A DNA stretch of 36,322 bases, taken from the NCBI GenBank assembly GCA_964605645.1, contig CAZSDJ010000015.1, forward strand, positions 1 through 36,322, in the 5' to 3' direction. Position 1 is the first letter of the stretch. Every line of letters starts with the position of its first letter. The notes below the pieces were generated by a model that saw only the letters and a program-made list of their open reading frames with translations, was not told the origin of the DNA and did not search any database. This document shows, one piece after another, positions 16,889-25,394 of the stretch. The position numbers were made by a program, and so were the translations under genes. The stretch comes from PXAH01 sp964605645. GTDB lineage: Bacteria; Omnitrophota; Gorgyraeia; Duberdicusellales; 4484-171.

Positions 16889-17497
16889 ATGGAAGGTCGC
16901 ATAGATATCAATAAGTGTTTCCGCGATGCTTTAGAAATTTATAAACAGCATTGGCAAATGTTAGTTATTTTAAATTTGATTTTAGTGTTGTTGATATTTA
17001 TAACATTAGGTATTTTGGCAGGGCCTTTAACTGCTGGTTATAATTTAGTGTTAATAGAATTATTACGCCGCAAAAAAGAAAAGATTGAGATTGCTGATTT
17101 ATTTAAATTTTTTCATCGTTTTTGGCCTTTGGTGGGTTTATTTTATTTGCAGGTATTGATTATATTAACTGGAACTATCTTATTAATTATCCCCGGGATA
17201 ATTTTTTCAATAATGCTATTATATGTTTTCTATTTAGCCGCTGACAAAGGGATGGGGCCGATAGATGCAATTAAAAAAAGCTGGAAAATTGTGGGGATTA
17301 AAGGTTTTGGTTTAAATTTGGCTATTGCTTTATTGAGTGGCGTAATTACATGGGCAGTTCAAATGGTGCCTTTTTTGGGATATATATTAGGGTTTTTCGT
17401 TGCGCCATATACAGCATTATTAATCTCTTCTGCCTACATTCAGCAAGTTGATCAAGATCAAGGAGAATTGTTACAGTTAAATTTAAGCAATGAGTAA
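16889..17497 (+). CDS. multi-pass membrane protein of unknown function
   Basis: This 202-residue protein has hydrophobic segments at about 23-45, 80-117, 139-158 and 160-182, suggesting five or six helices. Motifs AGPLTAGY (44-51), LLIIPGI (98-104) and the D..GPIDAIKKSW block (119-132) recall a broad set of bacterial membrane proteins of the DUF975/YciC kind, none with a settled role. The N-terminal sequence DINKCFRDALEIYKQHW is also of that type. A strong AAGGAG site and its own promoter precede it. It shares a transcript with the small protein that follows 19 bases later. Confidence 0.7.
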   Translation: MEGRIDINKCFRDALEIYKQHWQMLVILNLILVLLIFITLGILAGPLTAGYNLVLIELLRRKKEKIEIADLFKFFHRFWPLVGLFYLQVLIILTGTILLIIPGIIFSIMLLYVFYLAADKGMGPIDAIKKSWKIVGIKGFGLNLAIALLSGVITWAVQMVPFLGYILGFFVAPYTALLISSAYIQQVDQDQGELLQLNLSNE

Positions 17498-17516
17498 ATA
17501 GCGAGAGGTTATCATT

Positions 17517-17789
17517 ATGACTAGTAAATTTATTAAAATAATTTTAACTATTTCGATTTTCATAGCCAGCCTTTCTTTATTTTATAAATTTGTTTATCAA
17601 CCTTACCACCAAACCAAAAAGTTAGATCAATGCATTGAATTAGTTGAACAGCGGCACAATAAAAGATGGGATAATTCTTGTAAAGCTTTAGGGTATGCGG
17701 AAGGTTGTGGTTTGGACAAGGAGACTGCAACAATCCATTTAAAGATTTACGAAAATGAAAAAGAAGATTGTTATAAAAAACATAAATAA
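17517..17789 (+). CDS. small single-pass protein with four cysteines
   Basis: I do not recognise a named family for this 90-residue protein. Residues 5-24 form a membrane helix or uncleaved signal. The rest is probably outside the cytoplasm and carries C39, C55, C64 and C85, enough for two disulfides, in a charged helical context (CIELVEQRHNKRWDNSC). AGAGG precedes the ATG. It follows the multi-pass membrane protein in the same transcript. It could be a small envelope protein; no catalytic motif is visible. Confidence 0.65.
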   Translation: MTSKFIKIILTISIFIASLSLFYKFVYQPYHQTKKLDQCIELVEQRHNKRWDNSCKALGYAEGCGLDKETATIHLKIYENEKEDCYKKHK

Positions 17790-17804
17790 AAACTATTTAT
17801 GTTT
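17778..17804 (+). terminator. AT-rich hairpin, possible weak terminator
   Basis: AAACATAAATA (17778-17788) and TATTTATGTTT (17794-17804) pair perfectly over 11 bases with a 5-base loop, overlapping the stop codon of the preceding gene. There is no clear T-run beyond the stem, so terminator function is doubtful. Confidence 0.35.
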
Positions 17805-17915
17805 AATATAATCTAAACTTCTTGACTTGAAGTTTGGTTTATGATAATCTGAAATTGCTTAATTTTAAAAGGGTTTTAAGCTTTTTTAAAAATTAACCTT
17901 TAAGCAGGAGGAAAC

Positions 17916-18551
17916 ATGAAAAGTAAAATATTTATTATATTAATCATATCTGTTTTCATTTTTAATGGGTGTGCAGTAGTTTTTCAAAAAGGAAGGCGTT
18001 CGGATATTGAAAAAATTGAAACTTTAAAAGATGAATTACAAAGCCTGAGGCATGCGCGGGAAGTGTTAGAAAGCCGCTTAGCAACTGAATTAAGTGACCA
18101 GCAAGTGCGGTTGAAGATGGCAGAAAAAGGATTGGTAATTACTTTTGTGGCTGAGGTTCTTTTTAATTCCGGAAAAGATGAAATAAGAGATGCAAGTAAA
18201 CCAATATTGGATAAAGTAGCAAGAATATTAAAAGAAGAAGTACCGGGTAATGAAATTGGGATAGAAGGCCATACAGACAATGTTCCTATTAAGCATTCGG
18301 GTTGGGATTCAAATTGGGAACTTTCAGCCCATCGCGCTTTAAGTGTTTTGTATTATTTAGAAAGCGAGGGGATTGATCCGGGGAGGCTTTCAGCCAGAGG
18401 GTATGGCCCTTACCGGCCAGTTACTTCTAATGATATAGCAAAAGGACGTCAATTAAACCGGAGAGTTGAGATTGTGGTTTTGCCGAAAGCAGTTACCAAG
18501 GTAGAAAAAGAAGAGATAGAAGAAATTTATTCAGGGGAGGAGCTTAAATGA
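17916..18551 (+). CDS. OmpA-family peptidoglycan-binding lipoprotein
   Basis: A lipoprotein signal ends in FNGC, so C19 should be lipidated. A short coiled coil (about 30-65) leads to an OmpA/MotB C-terminal domain (about 70-200) with GHTDNVPI, LSAHRALSV, ARGYGPYRPV and NRRVEIVV, the blocks that bind the DAP residue of peptidoglycan. At 211 residues it is close to Pal in layout, though no tol genes lie nearby. It would tether an outer or inner membrane to the wall. AGGAGG precedes the ATG. Its stop overlaps the next start by four bases, so the two are translationally coupled. Confidence 0.88.
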   Translation: MKSKIFIILIISVFIFNGCAVVFQKGRRSDIEKIETLKDELQSLRHAREVLESRLATELSDQQVRLKMAEKGLVITFVAEVLFNSGKDEIRDASKPILDKVARILKEEVPGNEIGIEGHTDNVPIKHSGWDSNWELSAHRALSVLYYLESEGIDPGRLSARGYGPYRPVTSNDIAKGRQLNRRVEIVVLPKAVTKVEKEEIEEIYSGEELK

Positions 18552-18895
18552 AGAACAATGTTTGGATAATAAGTCTTTTGGTTGGGCTTGTTGTAATATT
18601 GGTGATAGGAGGAGTTTCTCTTTTGGTTAGAACTAATTCTCTGGCTAAAGAATATAAGCAGGAAAGTGCGAGAAATATAAGTTTAGAAAAAACTATCGAA
18701 GATTTAAAATTAGAATTAGAGCAAAAAGAAGAAGCCAAGAAACAACTAAATGCACAAAACATATCCTTAAGCAATACTGTAGATAATTTAAAAAAAGAAA
18801 ACGTTAAGCTTGCTTTAGAAATTGAACAACTTAAAGAAAAGATCAGTGAATTAAAGCAAGAATCATCATCTGAACAGGCACCTAAAAGCCAGTAA
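18548..18895 (+). CDS. membrane-anchored coiled-coil protein
   Basis: This 115-residue protein has one membrane helix (about 5-27) followed by a long coiled coil (about 30-108) rich in E, K, L and Q with heptad spacing, and a short Ser/Gln tail. No domain is recognised. It overlaps the OmpA-type lipoprotein gene by ATGA, so the two products are probably made together and may form an envelope complex; that is inference. Strong GGAGG stands before the ATG. Confidence 0.72.
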   Translation: MKNNVWIISLLVGLVVILVIGGVSLLVRTNSLAKEYKQESARNISLEKTIEDLKLELEQKEEAKKQLNAQNISLSNTVDNLKKENVKLALEIEQLKEKISELKQESSSEQAPKSQ

Positions 18896-18926
18896 TTAAT
18901 TTTGCATTATAATTTAGCTTTATATA

Positions 18927-18946
18927 AAGGGGGCATCTGCCCCCTT
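18927..18946 (+). terminator. GC-rich hairpin between the coiled-coil gene and uppS
   Basis: AAGGGGGC (18927-18934), loop ATCT, GCCCCCTT (18939-18946) is a perfect 8-base stem. It is followed by AAATATTAT, not a T-run, so it may pause or protect RNA rather than terminate. A run of eight Gs (18957-18964) follows just before uppS and may be its ribosome site. Confidence 0.4.
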
Positions 18947-18968
18947 AAATATTATAGGGGGGGGTTGC

Positions 18969-19667
18969 ATGAAGTTAATTATCCCTGAGCATATGGCAAT
19001 TATTATGGATGGTAATGGCCGTTGGGCTAAAGAAAAAGGTTTGCCCCGGACTCACGGCCATAAAGAAGGTTCAAAGAGAGTCAAAGAAGTTGTTAAGGAA
19101 TCGAAAGAAAAGGGGATAAAAATATTAACTCTTTTTGCTTTTTCAACTGAAAATTGGAATCGGCCGCAGAAAGAGATAAAATATTTGTTTAGTTATTTAC
19201 AAGATTTTTTAAATAATTATAAAAAAGAATTAATTAAAGAAGAAATAAAATTAAAAATAATTGGGCGTAAAAACAGGCTTGGCAAAAAAGTTCTTGATAA
19301 GATCAGAGAAGTAGAGAAAGCTACTTTTAACAATGGTAATTTTTTTTTAAATATTGCCCTCGATTATGGAGGGCGCTGGGATATTGTCAACGCCACTAAA
19401 AAAATCATTGAAGACAAAATAGAAGCCGAAAAAATTGAAGAAAAAATGTTTTGTAAATATCTTTGTTTATCAGAATTTAAGGATCCAGATATTTTAGTAA
19501 GAACTTCGGGTGAAAAGCGAATCAGTAATTTTCTTATTTGGCAAGCTGCTTATACAGAATTTTATTTCCCTAAAGTTTTATGGCCTGATTTTAATAAAAA
19601 GTGGGTTGATAATACTATTAAAGAATATTCAAGGAGGGTCAGAAAGTTTGGACAAGTTATTGCTTAA
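18969..19667 (+). CDS. uppS: isoprenyl (undecaprenyl) diphosphate synthase
   Basis: UppS is a cis-prenyltransferase that extends farnesyl diphosphate to the C55 carrier for peptidoglycan and other wall polymers. The catalytic block IIMDGNGRWA (11-20, D14) and LFAFSTENWNRP are intact, and RTSGEKRISNFLIWQ closes the IPP site. The 232 residues fit. The ribosome site would be the G-rich run at 18957-18964. cdsA begins inside its end. Confidence 0.94.
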   Translation: MKLIIPEHMAIIMDGNGRWAKEKGLPRTHGHKEGSKRVKEVVKESKEKGIKILTLFAFSTENWNRPQKEIKYLFSYLQDFLNNYKKELIKEEIKLKIIGRKNRLGKKVLDKIREVEKATFNNGNFFLNIALDYGGRWDIVNATKKIIEDKIEAEKIEEKMFCKYLCLSEFKDPDILVRTSGEKRISNFLIWQAAYTEFYFPKVLWPDFNKKWVDNTIKEYSRRVRKFGQVIA

Positions 19668-20451
19668 AAGATTAATATTCTCAATTATTTTAGCGGTTAT
19701 AGCAATTATCGGAATTGTATCTTATCCACTGTGCGGCTTGTTTGTTTCTCTTTTTATTTTTATAGCTTTATATGAATTCTTTTATATGGTTGAAAAAAAG
19801 AAAGTGAGGATGTTTAAGCCGGTAGGCCTTGTGATAGGCCTCTTAATCCCGATTACTATTTATTTTGGTTTTTCAATTAAGGAAGGTTGGCAGTTTCTTT
19901 TTGTGGTAGTAGGGTTATTTTTGTTATTTTTACTGGAACTTACAAAAAAAAGAGCACACCAGCCAATACTTTCAATTTCAGCGACTATTTTTGGTGTTTT
20001 GTATATATCTTGGTGTTTTAGTTTTATAATTAGAATACGTCAATTACCGGAAGGAGCATTACTTTGTGGATTTTTAGTTTTGGTGACAAAGTCTTCAGAT
20101 ATTGGGGCTTATTTGTGGGGAAAAAAATTCGGGAAAACTTCCTTAATTAGAAAAATTAGCCCTAAAAAAACCTTAGAGGGGACCGCTGGTGGTTTTTTTA
20201 TGAGTTTAGGAGTGGGAACTGTATATTCTTTATTTATTGATAGCATTAGTTTTTGGGAAAAGTTTTTTTTAATTATAATTTTAGCAATTGTCTCTCAGCT
20301 AGGAGATCTTTTTGAATCTTTAATTAAGAGAGATTGTCAAGTTAAGGATTCTGGAAAAATATTTTTAAGTATGGGTGGAGTTTTAGATGTAATTGATAGT
20401 TTAATTTTTACAGCTCCTACTTTTTATGTATACATTACAATGATGCGTTAA
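19648..20451 (+). CDS. cdsA: phosphatidate cytidylyltransferase (CDP-diglyceride synthase)
   Basis: CdsA makes CDP-diacylglycerol from phosphatidic acid and CTP in the membrane. I start it at TTG 19648, which has AAGGAGG ten bases upstream; the frame stays open further upstream but only inside uppS. This gives 267 residues with about eight hydrophobic segments. The C-terminal signature begins SLIKRDCQVKDSG (224-236) as expected, but continues LSMGGVLDVID (240-250) where the classical form is PGHGG..DR.D, so the His is M242 and the Arg is V248. Acidic residues D234, D247 and D250 are kept. It overlaps uppS by 20 bases. Confidence 0.9.
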   Translation: MDKLLLKRLIFSIILAVIAIIGIVSYPLCGLFVSLFIFIALYEFFYMVEKKKVRMFKPVGLVIGLLIPITIYFGFSIKEGWQFLFVVVGLFLLFLLELTKKRAHQPILSISATIFGVLYISWCFSFIIRIRQLPEGALLCGFLVLVTKSSDIGAYLWGKKFGKTSLIRKISPKKTLEGTAGGFFMSLGVGTVYSLFIDSISFWEKFFLIIILAIVSQLGDLFESLIKRDCQVKDSGKIFLSMGGVLDVIDSLIFTAPTFYVYITMMR

Positions 20452-20460
20452 GTAAATAGA

Positions 20461-20486
20461 TGGCAGATGGCAGATAAATTATCTGC
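20461..20486. repeat. short heptamer repeat with palindrome between cdsA and dxr
   Basis: TGGCAGA occurs twice in tandem, running into the palindrome GCAGATAA-A-TTATCTGC (20470-20486). The rest of the 89-base spacer holds only the dxr ribosome site. Confidence 0.5.
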
Positions 20487-20540
20487 TAAACTCCAATCAG
20501 CAATCTTCAATCTAGGGTTCAAAATAACGGAAAGGAGAAA

Positions 20541-21686
20541 ATGAAGAAAATATTAGTGTTTGGTTCAACTGGATTTGTCGGGAAGAATTCTTTAGAGGTT
20601 ATTCAACAAAATAAAGATAAATTTGAGGTGATTGGCCTTTGCAGCAATAAAAACATAAAAGAATTGTCTAAACAAATAAAGCAATTTAAGCCAAAATATG
20701 TCTGCATTAACGATAGAAACACTGCCTCAGAGATAAAGAACAAAACAAAAGAAAAATTTAAATTATTTTCTGGAGAAGAAGGCCTAGCTCAATTTTCAAA
20801 AATTAAGTCAGATATCTCAATTATGGCTATCTCGGGTATAGATTGTCTAGGGCCGTTACTTATAAATATTGAAAATAGCAAAAGAATTGCATTAGCTAAT
20901 AAAGAAGCAATAGTTGTAGGGGCAAAATTTATTTTTAAAAAAGCAAAAAAATATAAAACAGAGATTATCCCTGTAGACAGCGAAATAAATGCTATATTTC
21001 AATTATTAAAATTACCTAATTTAAATCAGAAGGATTTAGAAAAAATTTATATTACGGCATCCGGCGGTTCACTTTTAAATTATGATAAAAATTCTTTAGA
21101 AAAAGTTACAGCAGCCGAAGTTCTAAATCATCCTACTTGGGAAATGGGCAAAAGAATAACTGTAGACAGTGCTACTTTAGTAAATAAAGGGTTTGAAGTG
21201 GTGGAAGCACATAATTTTTTTAATATTAGTTACGAAAGAATTGGAATACTTTTAGATAGGCAATCTTTAGTTCATGCTATGATTGAATTAACTGACCAAA
21301 CTTGTTTTAGTTGTTTGTATCCTCCGAATATGAAAAATCCGATATCTTTTGCACTTTTTTATCCAAAAAGAATGAAGCTGGTTACACCAGCAGTAAATAA
21401 AAAAGAATGTAGTTTGCCTTATCAGGCTATTTGCTATCACCAATTCCCCTTATTAGGAGTAATTCTTCAAGCAGCAAAAAGGGATGATAATTCTTTGGTT
21501 ATTCTAAACGCTTGTGATGAAGTGGTTATTGATTATTTTTTAAATAAAAGAATAAATTTTACTCAAATTGAAAAAATATTAAAAAAAATGTTTAAAATAT
21601 ATCCAAGAAAAAAAATAAAATCAATTAATGATATTTATTATTGGGATCAATGGGCAAGAGATAAAACAAAGGAGTTGTTAGGATAA
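20541..21686 (+). CDS. dxr: 1-deoxy-D-xylulose 5-phosphate reductoisomerase
   Basis: Dxr makes 2-C-methylerythritol 4-phosphate with NADPH, the first committed step of the MEP isoprenoid route. The nucleotide loop is GSTGFVG (8-14). ANKEAIV, PVDSEINAIFQ (metal site), TASGGS and HPTWEMGKRITVDSATLVNKGFE are all recognisable. The 381 residues are normal. AAAGGAG precedes the ATG. It lies with rseP and ispG in a common bacterial order. Confidence 0.95.
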   Translation: MKKILVFGSTGFVGKNSLEVIQQNKDKFEVIGLCSNKNIKELSKQIKQFKPKYVCINDRNTASEIKNKTKEKFKLFSGEEGLAQFSKIKSDISIMAISGIDCLGPLLINIENSKRIALANKEAIVVGAKFIFKKAKKYKTEIIPVDSEINAIFQLLKLPNLNQKDLEKIYITASGGSLLNYDKNSLEKVTAAEVLNHPTWEMGKRITVDSATLVNKGFEVVEAHNFFNISYERIGILLDRQSLVHAMIELTDQTCFSCLYPPNMKNPISFALFYPKRMKLVTPAVNKKECSLPYQAICYHQFPLLGVILQAAKRDDNSLVILNACDEVVIDYFLNKRINFTQIEKILKKMFKIYPRKKIKSINDIYYWDQWARDKTKELLG

Positions 21687-21688
21687 AT

Positions 21689-23110
21689 ATGATTACAGCA
21701 TTAGTTAACATTGTTATTGTACTGGTTGTATTTAGCGTTTTAATTATTATCCATGAATTGGGCCATTTTCTCGCAGCCAGGTTATTTGGGGTGAGAGTTA
21801 CAGATTTTTCAATAGGGTTTGGGCCGTCAATTGTGAAGAAAAAAATAAAAAAGACAAATTTATTAATTTGCCTTTTTCCTTTAGGCGGCTATATAAAAAT
21901 GGCCGGAGACAGCCGTTTGGAATCGAAAGGGTATAAAGACGAGTTTTTTTCAAAAGCACCAGGGATTCGATCGGCAATTGTTTTTGCGGGGCCATTATTT
22001 AATTATGTTTTAGCTTTTCTGATGTTGGTGACTATTGCCACTATTGGCTTTCCTGTCCAAGATACTGTGGTGGGTGCAGTTAAAGATGGTTCATCGGCTC
22101 AAATTTACATTCAGCCCGGAGATAAAATTATTACCATTGGCAACAGGAAAGTACAATCTTGGTCAGAGCTTCAAAATCAGATCCAGGAAGCTAAAGAATC
22201 AATTGAGGTAGGGGTAGTAAGAAACGGCAATGAAATTAATTTTAATATTCCTTTAGAAAAAAAAGAAATCATTGATAGGCTGGGGAGAACAATAGAAGTA
22301 TCGCAAATCGGGATTGTTCCTTATGGGCCGGTAATTGGTGAGGCCATGGATGGATATCCGGCCAAAAAGGCTGGCCTTCAAAAAGGAGATGAAATTATAG
22401 CGATTAATGGCAAAAAAATAAAAACTTGGGAAGATTTAGCCCAAAATATACAAGATTCTAAAAAAGATGTTTTGTTGAAAGTTAAAAGAGGGAAAAAAGT
22501 ATTTTCTTTAAAGGTACCGATCCAAAAAGAAGAAATCAACGGGATTGAATCTAAGAAAAAAGAGATTTCTGTTATTGGTATTCGGCCGCCGCTAAAAGAT
22601 AAAATTTTAAAGATAAGTTTTCCCGCTTCTATCTTAAAAGGTGGTGAAATGTTATTTCAAACAACTGCCTTGAGCGTTAAAGGACTTTGGTATATGATAA
22701 CTGATCCCTCAATTTCGGTTCGCGATTCTGTGGCTGGCCCTATTTATATATCCTATATAATTTCTAAAACTGTGCAACTGGGGTTTGTTGCTTTATTGCA
22801 ATTAATGTCGTTATTGAGTATCTTTTTATTTATTATTAATCTTCTCCCGATCCCGGTATTTGACGGTGGGCATATTTTTTTCTTTGGTATAGAAAGATTA
22901 AGAAAAAAACCTTTAAGTCAAAAGACTGAAGATACTGCCAATAGGATTGGCTTAGCACTAATAATACTTTTAATGTTTTTTGTTTTTTATAATGATATTG
23001 TAAAACGGGGCCCAAAAATATGGCAGGATGTTAAAGATTCATTTATTCAAAAAGAAGCAGACAAGTCTAAAGATGTTGAAAAATTAGAAAATAATAATGA
23101 AAAAAACTAA
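21689..23110 (+). CDS. rseP: site-2 intramembrane zinc protease RseP with two PDZ domains
   Basis: RseP-type proteases cut anti-sigma factors and leftover signal peptides within the membrane. The zinc site is HELGH (22-26) in the first helix, with the third ligand D392 in PVFDGGH near the last helices. Two PDZ domains lie between, about 115-200 and 205-280 (GYPAKKAGLQKGDEI in the second). The 473 residues match the E. coli layout. It starts two bases after dxr with AGGA as ribosome site. Its end overlaps ispG by 14 bases. The C-terminal tail is charged and non-conserved. Confidence 0.94.
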   Translation: MITALVNIVIVLVVFSVLIIIHELGHFLAARLFGVRVTDFSIGFGPSIVKKKIKKTNLLICLFPLGGYIKMAGDSRLESKGYKDEFFSKAPGIRSAIVFAGPLFNYVLAFLMLVTIATIGFPVQDTVVGAVKDGSSAQIYIQPGDKIITIGNRKVQSWSELQNQIQEAKESIEVGVVRNGNEINFNIPLEKKEIIDRLGRTIEVSQIGIVPYGPVIGEAMDGYPAKKAGLQKGDEIIAINGKKIKTWEDLAQNIQDSKKDVLLKVKRGKKVFSLKVPIQKEEINGIESKKKEISVIGIRPPLKDKILKISFPASILKGGEMLFQTTALSVKGLWYMITDPSISVRDSVAGPIYISYIISKTVQLGFVALLQLMSLLSIFLFIINLLPIPVFDGGHIFFFGIERLRKKPLSQKTEDTANRIGLALIILLMFFVFYNDIVKRGPKIWQDVKDSFIQKEADKSKDVEKLENNNEKN

Positions 23111-24143
23111 AGTTGTAAAAATAGGCGATTTAAAAGTTGGTGGCAAGAATCCAGTAAGAATAAAAGGGATGTTGAAGGCCCCGACTAAAAAAAGAGATTT
23201 ATTGATAAAAGAAGCTAGGTTGTTAGAAAAGGAAGGGGCCGAAGCGATAAGAGTGGCAGTGGAAAAAGATGAAGATGCAGGGTTAGCTAAGATTTTAAAG
23301 CAAAAAATAAAAATTCCAATTGCAGCCGATATTCATTTCAAACCTAAATTAGCAATTTTAGCAATAAATAATGGTTTTGATCAAATAAGGTTGAATCCAC
23401 TCAATATTTCTAATAAAAAGGATGTAAAAAGAATTGCGCAGTTGGCTGGTGAGAAAGGCATTTCGATCAGAGTAGGAGTAAATTCTGGCGGATTTCGGCA
23501 AGCAAATATATCTAAAAATGAATTAGCGCAACAGATGGTGGGAAAAACCATTAATTATATTGATATCTTGGAGAGTCAAGATTTTTTTGATATAATGGTT
23601 TCATTAAAATGTGCAGATGTAGCTACAACCATTACTGCAAATAAAGTATTTTCAAGACAGTCTAATTACCCTCTCCATTTAGGGATTACAGCGACCGGTT
23701 CTTATTTAGAAGGAATAACTAAATCATCAGTGGGTTTGGGGGTGATGCTTAATGCAGGGTTAGGAGATATAGTGAGAGTATCTTTGACTACAGATTCTGT
23801 TACTGAAATTAAAATTGCAAAATATATAATTCAATCTTTAAATTTACGAAAGTTTGGCCCAGAGATAATCTCTTGCCCTACTTGTTCAAGGTGTGAAGTT
23901 GATTTATTTAAAATTGTCGAAAATTTTAGAAAAAGAATAGATAAAATAAATTGCCAAAAAGATATAAAGATTGCAATTATGGGCTGTGTTGTTAACGGCC
24001 CCGGAGAAGCAACTCAAGCGGACTTAGGAGCTGCTTTTGGTAAAGATCATGGGGTTTTGTTTCGAAAAGGTAAGATTTTTGATAAAACTAAAGAAGATAT
24101 AATAATTAATGATTTAATCAAGGAGCTAAAAAACTATGAATAA
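23097..24143 (+). CDS. ispG: 4-hydroxy-3-methylbut-2-enyl diphosphate synthase (flavodoxin/ferredoxin)
   Basis: IspG reduces MEcPP to HMBPP with a 4Fe-4S cluster, the sixth MEP step. The cluster ligands are C260 and C263 in SCPTCSR and C297 in MGCVVNGPGEA, with E304 as likely fourth ligand; C266 is an additional cysteine. The N-terminal barrel shows AADIHF and IRLNPLNI. The 348 residues are the short bacterial form. It overlaps rseP by 14 bases and the following ATPase gene by 8, so translation is probably coupled through all three. Confidence 0.95.
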   Translation: MKKTKVVKIGDLKVGGKNPVRIKGMLKAPTKKRDLLIKEARLLEKEGAEAIRVAVEKDEDAGLAKILKQKIKIPIAADIHFKPKLAILAINNGFDQIRLNPLNISNKKDVKRIAQLAGEKGISIRVGVNSGGFRQANISKNELAQQMVGKTINYIDILESQDFFDIMVSLKCADVATTITANKVFSRQSNYPLHLGITATGSYLEGITKSSVGLGVMLNAGLGDIVRVSLTTDSVTEIKIAKYIIQSLNLRKFGPEIISCPTCSRCEVDLFKIVENFRKRIDKINCQKDIKIAIMGCVVNGPGEATQADLGAAFGKDHGVLFRKGKIFDKTKEDIIINDLIKELKNYE

Positions 24144-25380
24144 AAAAGATATCAAAGAATCATTGCGGAAGGATATCGGTTTATTAGTTGGCACGAATCA
24201 AAATATTGACAAGGCATTTATTGTAAATAGAGCCAGAGTTTTTTTTGAACGCTTAGAGAGAGCTAAAAAGATAGAAGTTGAAAATTCTCTAAAAAACAAA
24301 GTTGTGAATGCTCTTTGTAATGATTTTTTAGGCTTAGGGCCGATTCAAAAATTTATGGACGATCCAACAATTACTGAAATCATGGTCAATGGCCCAAATA
24401 AAATTTATATTGAAAAAAATGGGAAAAAAGTATTATCTGAAGTGCAGTTTGATGATCAGGCTCATCTTAGATATATAGTGGAAAAAATGGTTGCACCGTC
24501 AGGCAGAAGAGTTGATGAGAGTTCGCCTTATGTAGATTTTTCCTTAAAAGATGGTTCTCGTGTTAATGTTATTCTCCCCCCGCTTTCTGTAGACGGGATA
24601 ACAATTACAATTAGAAAGTTTTTACGTTCTATTGAAAAAGTCGAAGATTTAGTTAAGTTAGGGTCAATCAATCAACAAATGGCAGATTTTTTAGTCGCTT
24701 GTATTAAGGCAAAAATTAATATTATGTTTTCCGGAGCTACCGGTTCGGGGAAAACCACAACTCTGGAAGTTCTTTCTTCGTATCTTGATTTATCAGAAAG
24801 GATTGTTACTATTGAAGATACACTTGAATTGAATCTATATCAAGATCATGTAGTAAGATTATTAACTCGTCCTCCTAACATTGAAGGGAAAGGAGAGGTA
24901 TCACCACGGGATCTTTTTAGAAATACTTTGAGAATGAGGCCGACTCGAATCATTTTAGGCGAAATACGCGGGAAAGAGGCGATGGATTATTTGCAGGCTT
25001 TAAATAGCGGGCATCGGGGCTCATTATCTGTTATTCATGCTTCCGATCCTGTTGATGCCTTAACCAGATTAGAGACGATGGCTTTATATGCCGGCCTAAA
25101 TTTGCCGGCTTGGGCGATTCGAAAACAAATTTCACAAGGGTTAGATTTGATTATTCAGCAAGAACAATTACAAGATGGAACTAGAAAATTGACCCACATT
25201 ACCGAAGTTGGCAAATTAGAAAATAATAATATAAATTTAAGGGATATATTTGTTTATGATATTGAAGAGTTAAGCGATGATTTTAAAGTAAAGGGTAGCT
25301 TTAAGGCAAAAAGTAAACCTACTTTTTTTGGAACTTTTGCCAAAAAAGGGATTAAAATTAATGAAAATATATTTACCTGA
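24136..25380 (+). CDS. CpaF/TadA-family secretion ATPase, orphan
   Basis: This is a type II/IV secretion ATPase of the CpaF (Flp pilus / Tad) branch. The N-terminal domain (about 1-150) includes LGPIQKFMDDPTITEIMVNGP, cut here into LGPIQKF and EIMVNGP. The Walker A loop is GATGSGKTT (about 200-208), followed by RIVTIEDTLEL, the Walker B-like IILGEIRGKEAMD and GSLSVIHAS. The 414 residues fit CpaF. Such ATPases normally work with TadB/TadC and pilins, none of which lie here. Its start overlaps ispG by 8 bases and proS follows after 14, so it is embedded in a housekeeping operon. Partners must be elsewhere, or the role is different. Confidence 0.88.
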   Translation: MNKKDIKESLRKDIGLLVGTNQNIDKAFIVNRARVFFERLERAKKIEVENSLKNKVVNALCNDFLGLGPIQKFMDDPTITEIMVNGPNKIYIEKNGKKVLSEVQFDDQAHLRYIVEKMVAPSGRRVDESSPYVDFSLKDGSRVNVILPPLSVDGITITIRKFLRSIEKVEDLVKLGSINQQMADFLVACIKAKINIMFSGATGSGKTTTLEVLSSYLDLSERIVTIEDTLELNLYQDHVVRLLTRPPNIEGKGEVSPRDLFRNTLRMRPTRIILGEIRGKEAMDYLQALNSGHRGSLSVIHASDPVDALTRLETMALYAGLNLPAWAIRKQISQGLDLIIQQEQLQDGTRKLTHITEVGKLENNNINLRDIFVYDIEELSDDFKVKGSFKAKSKPTFFGTFAKKGIKINENIFT

Positions 25381-25394
25381 TTTTAAATATAATT

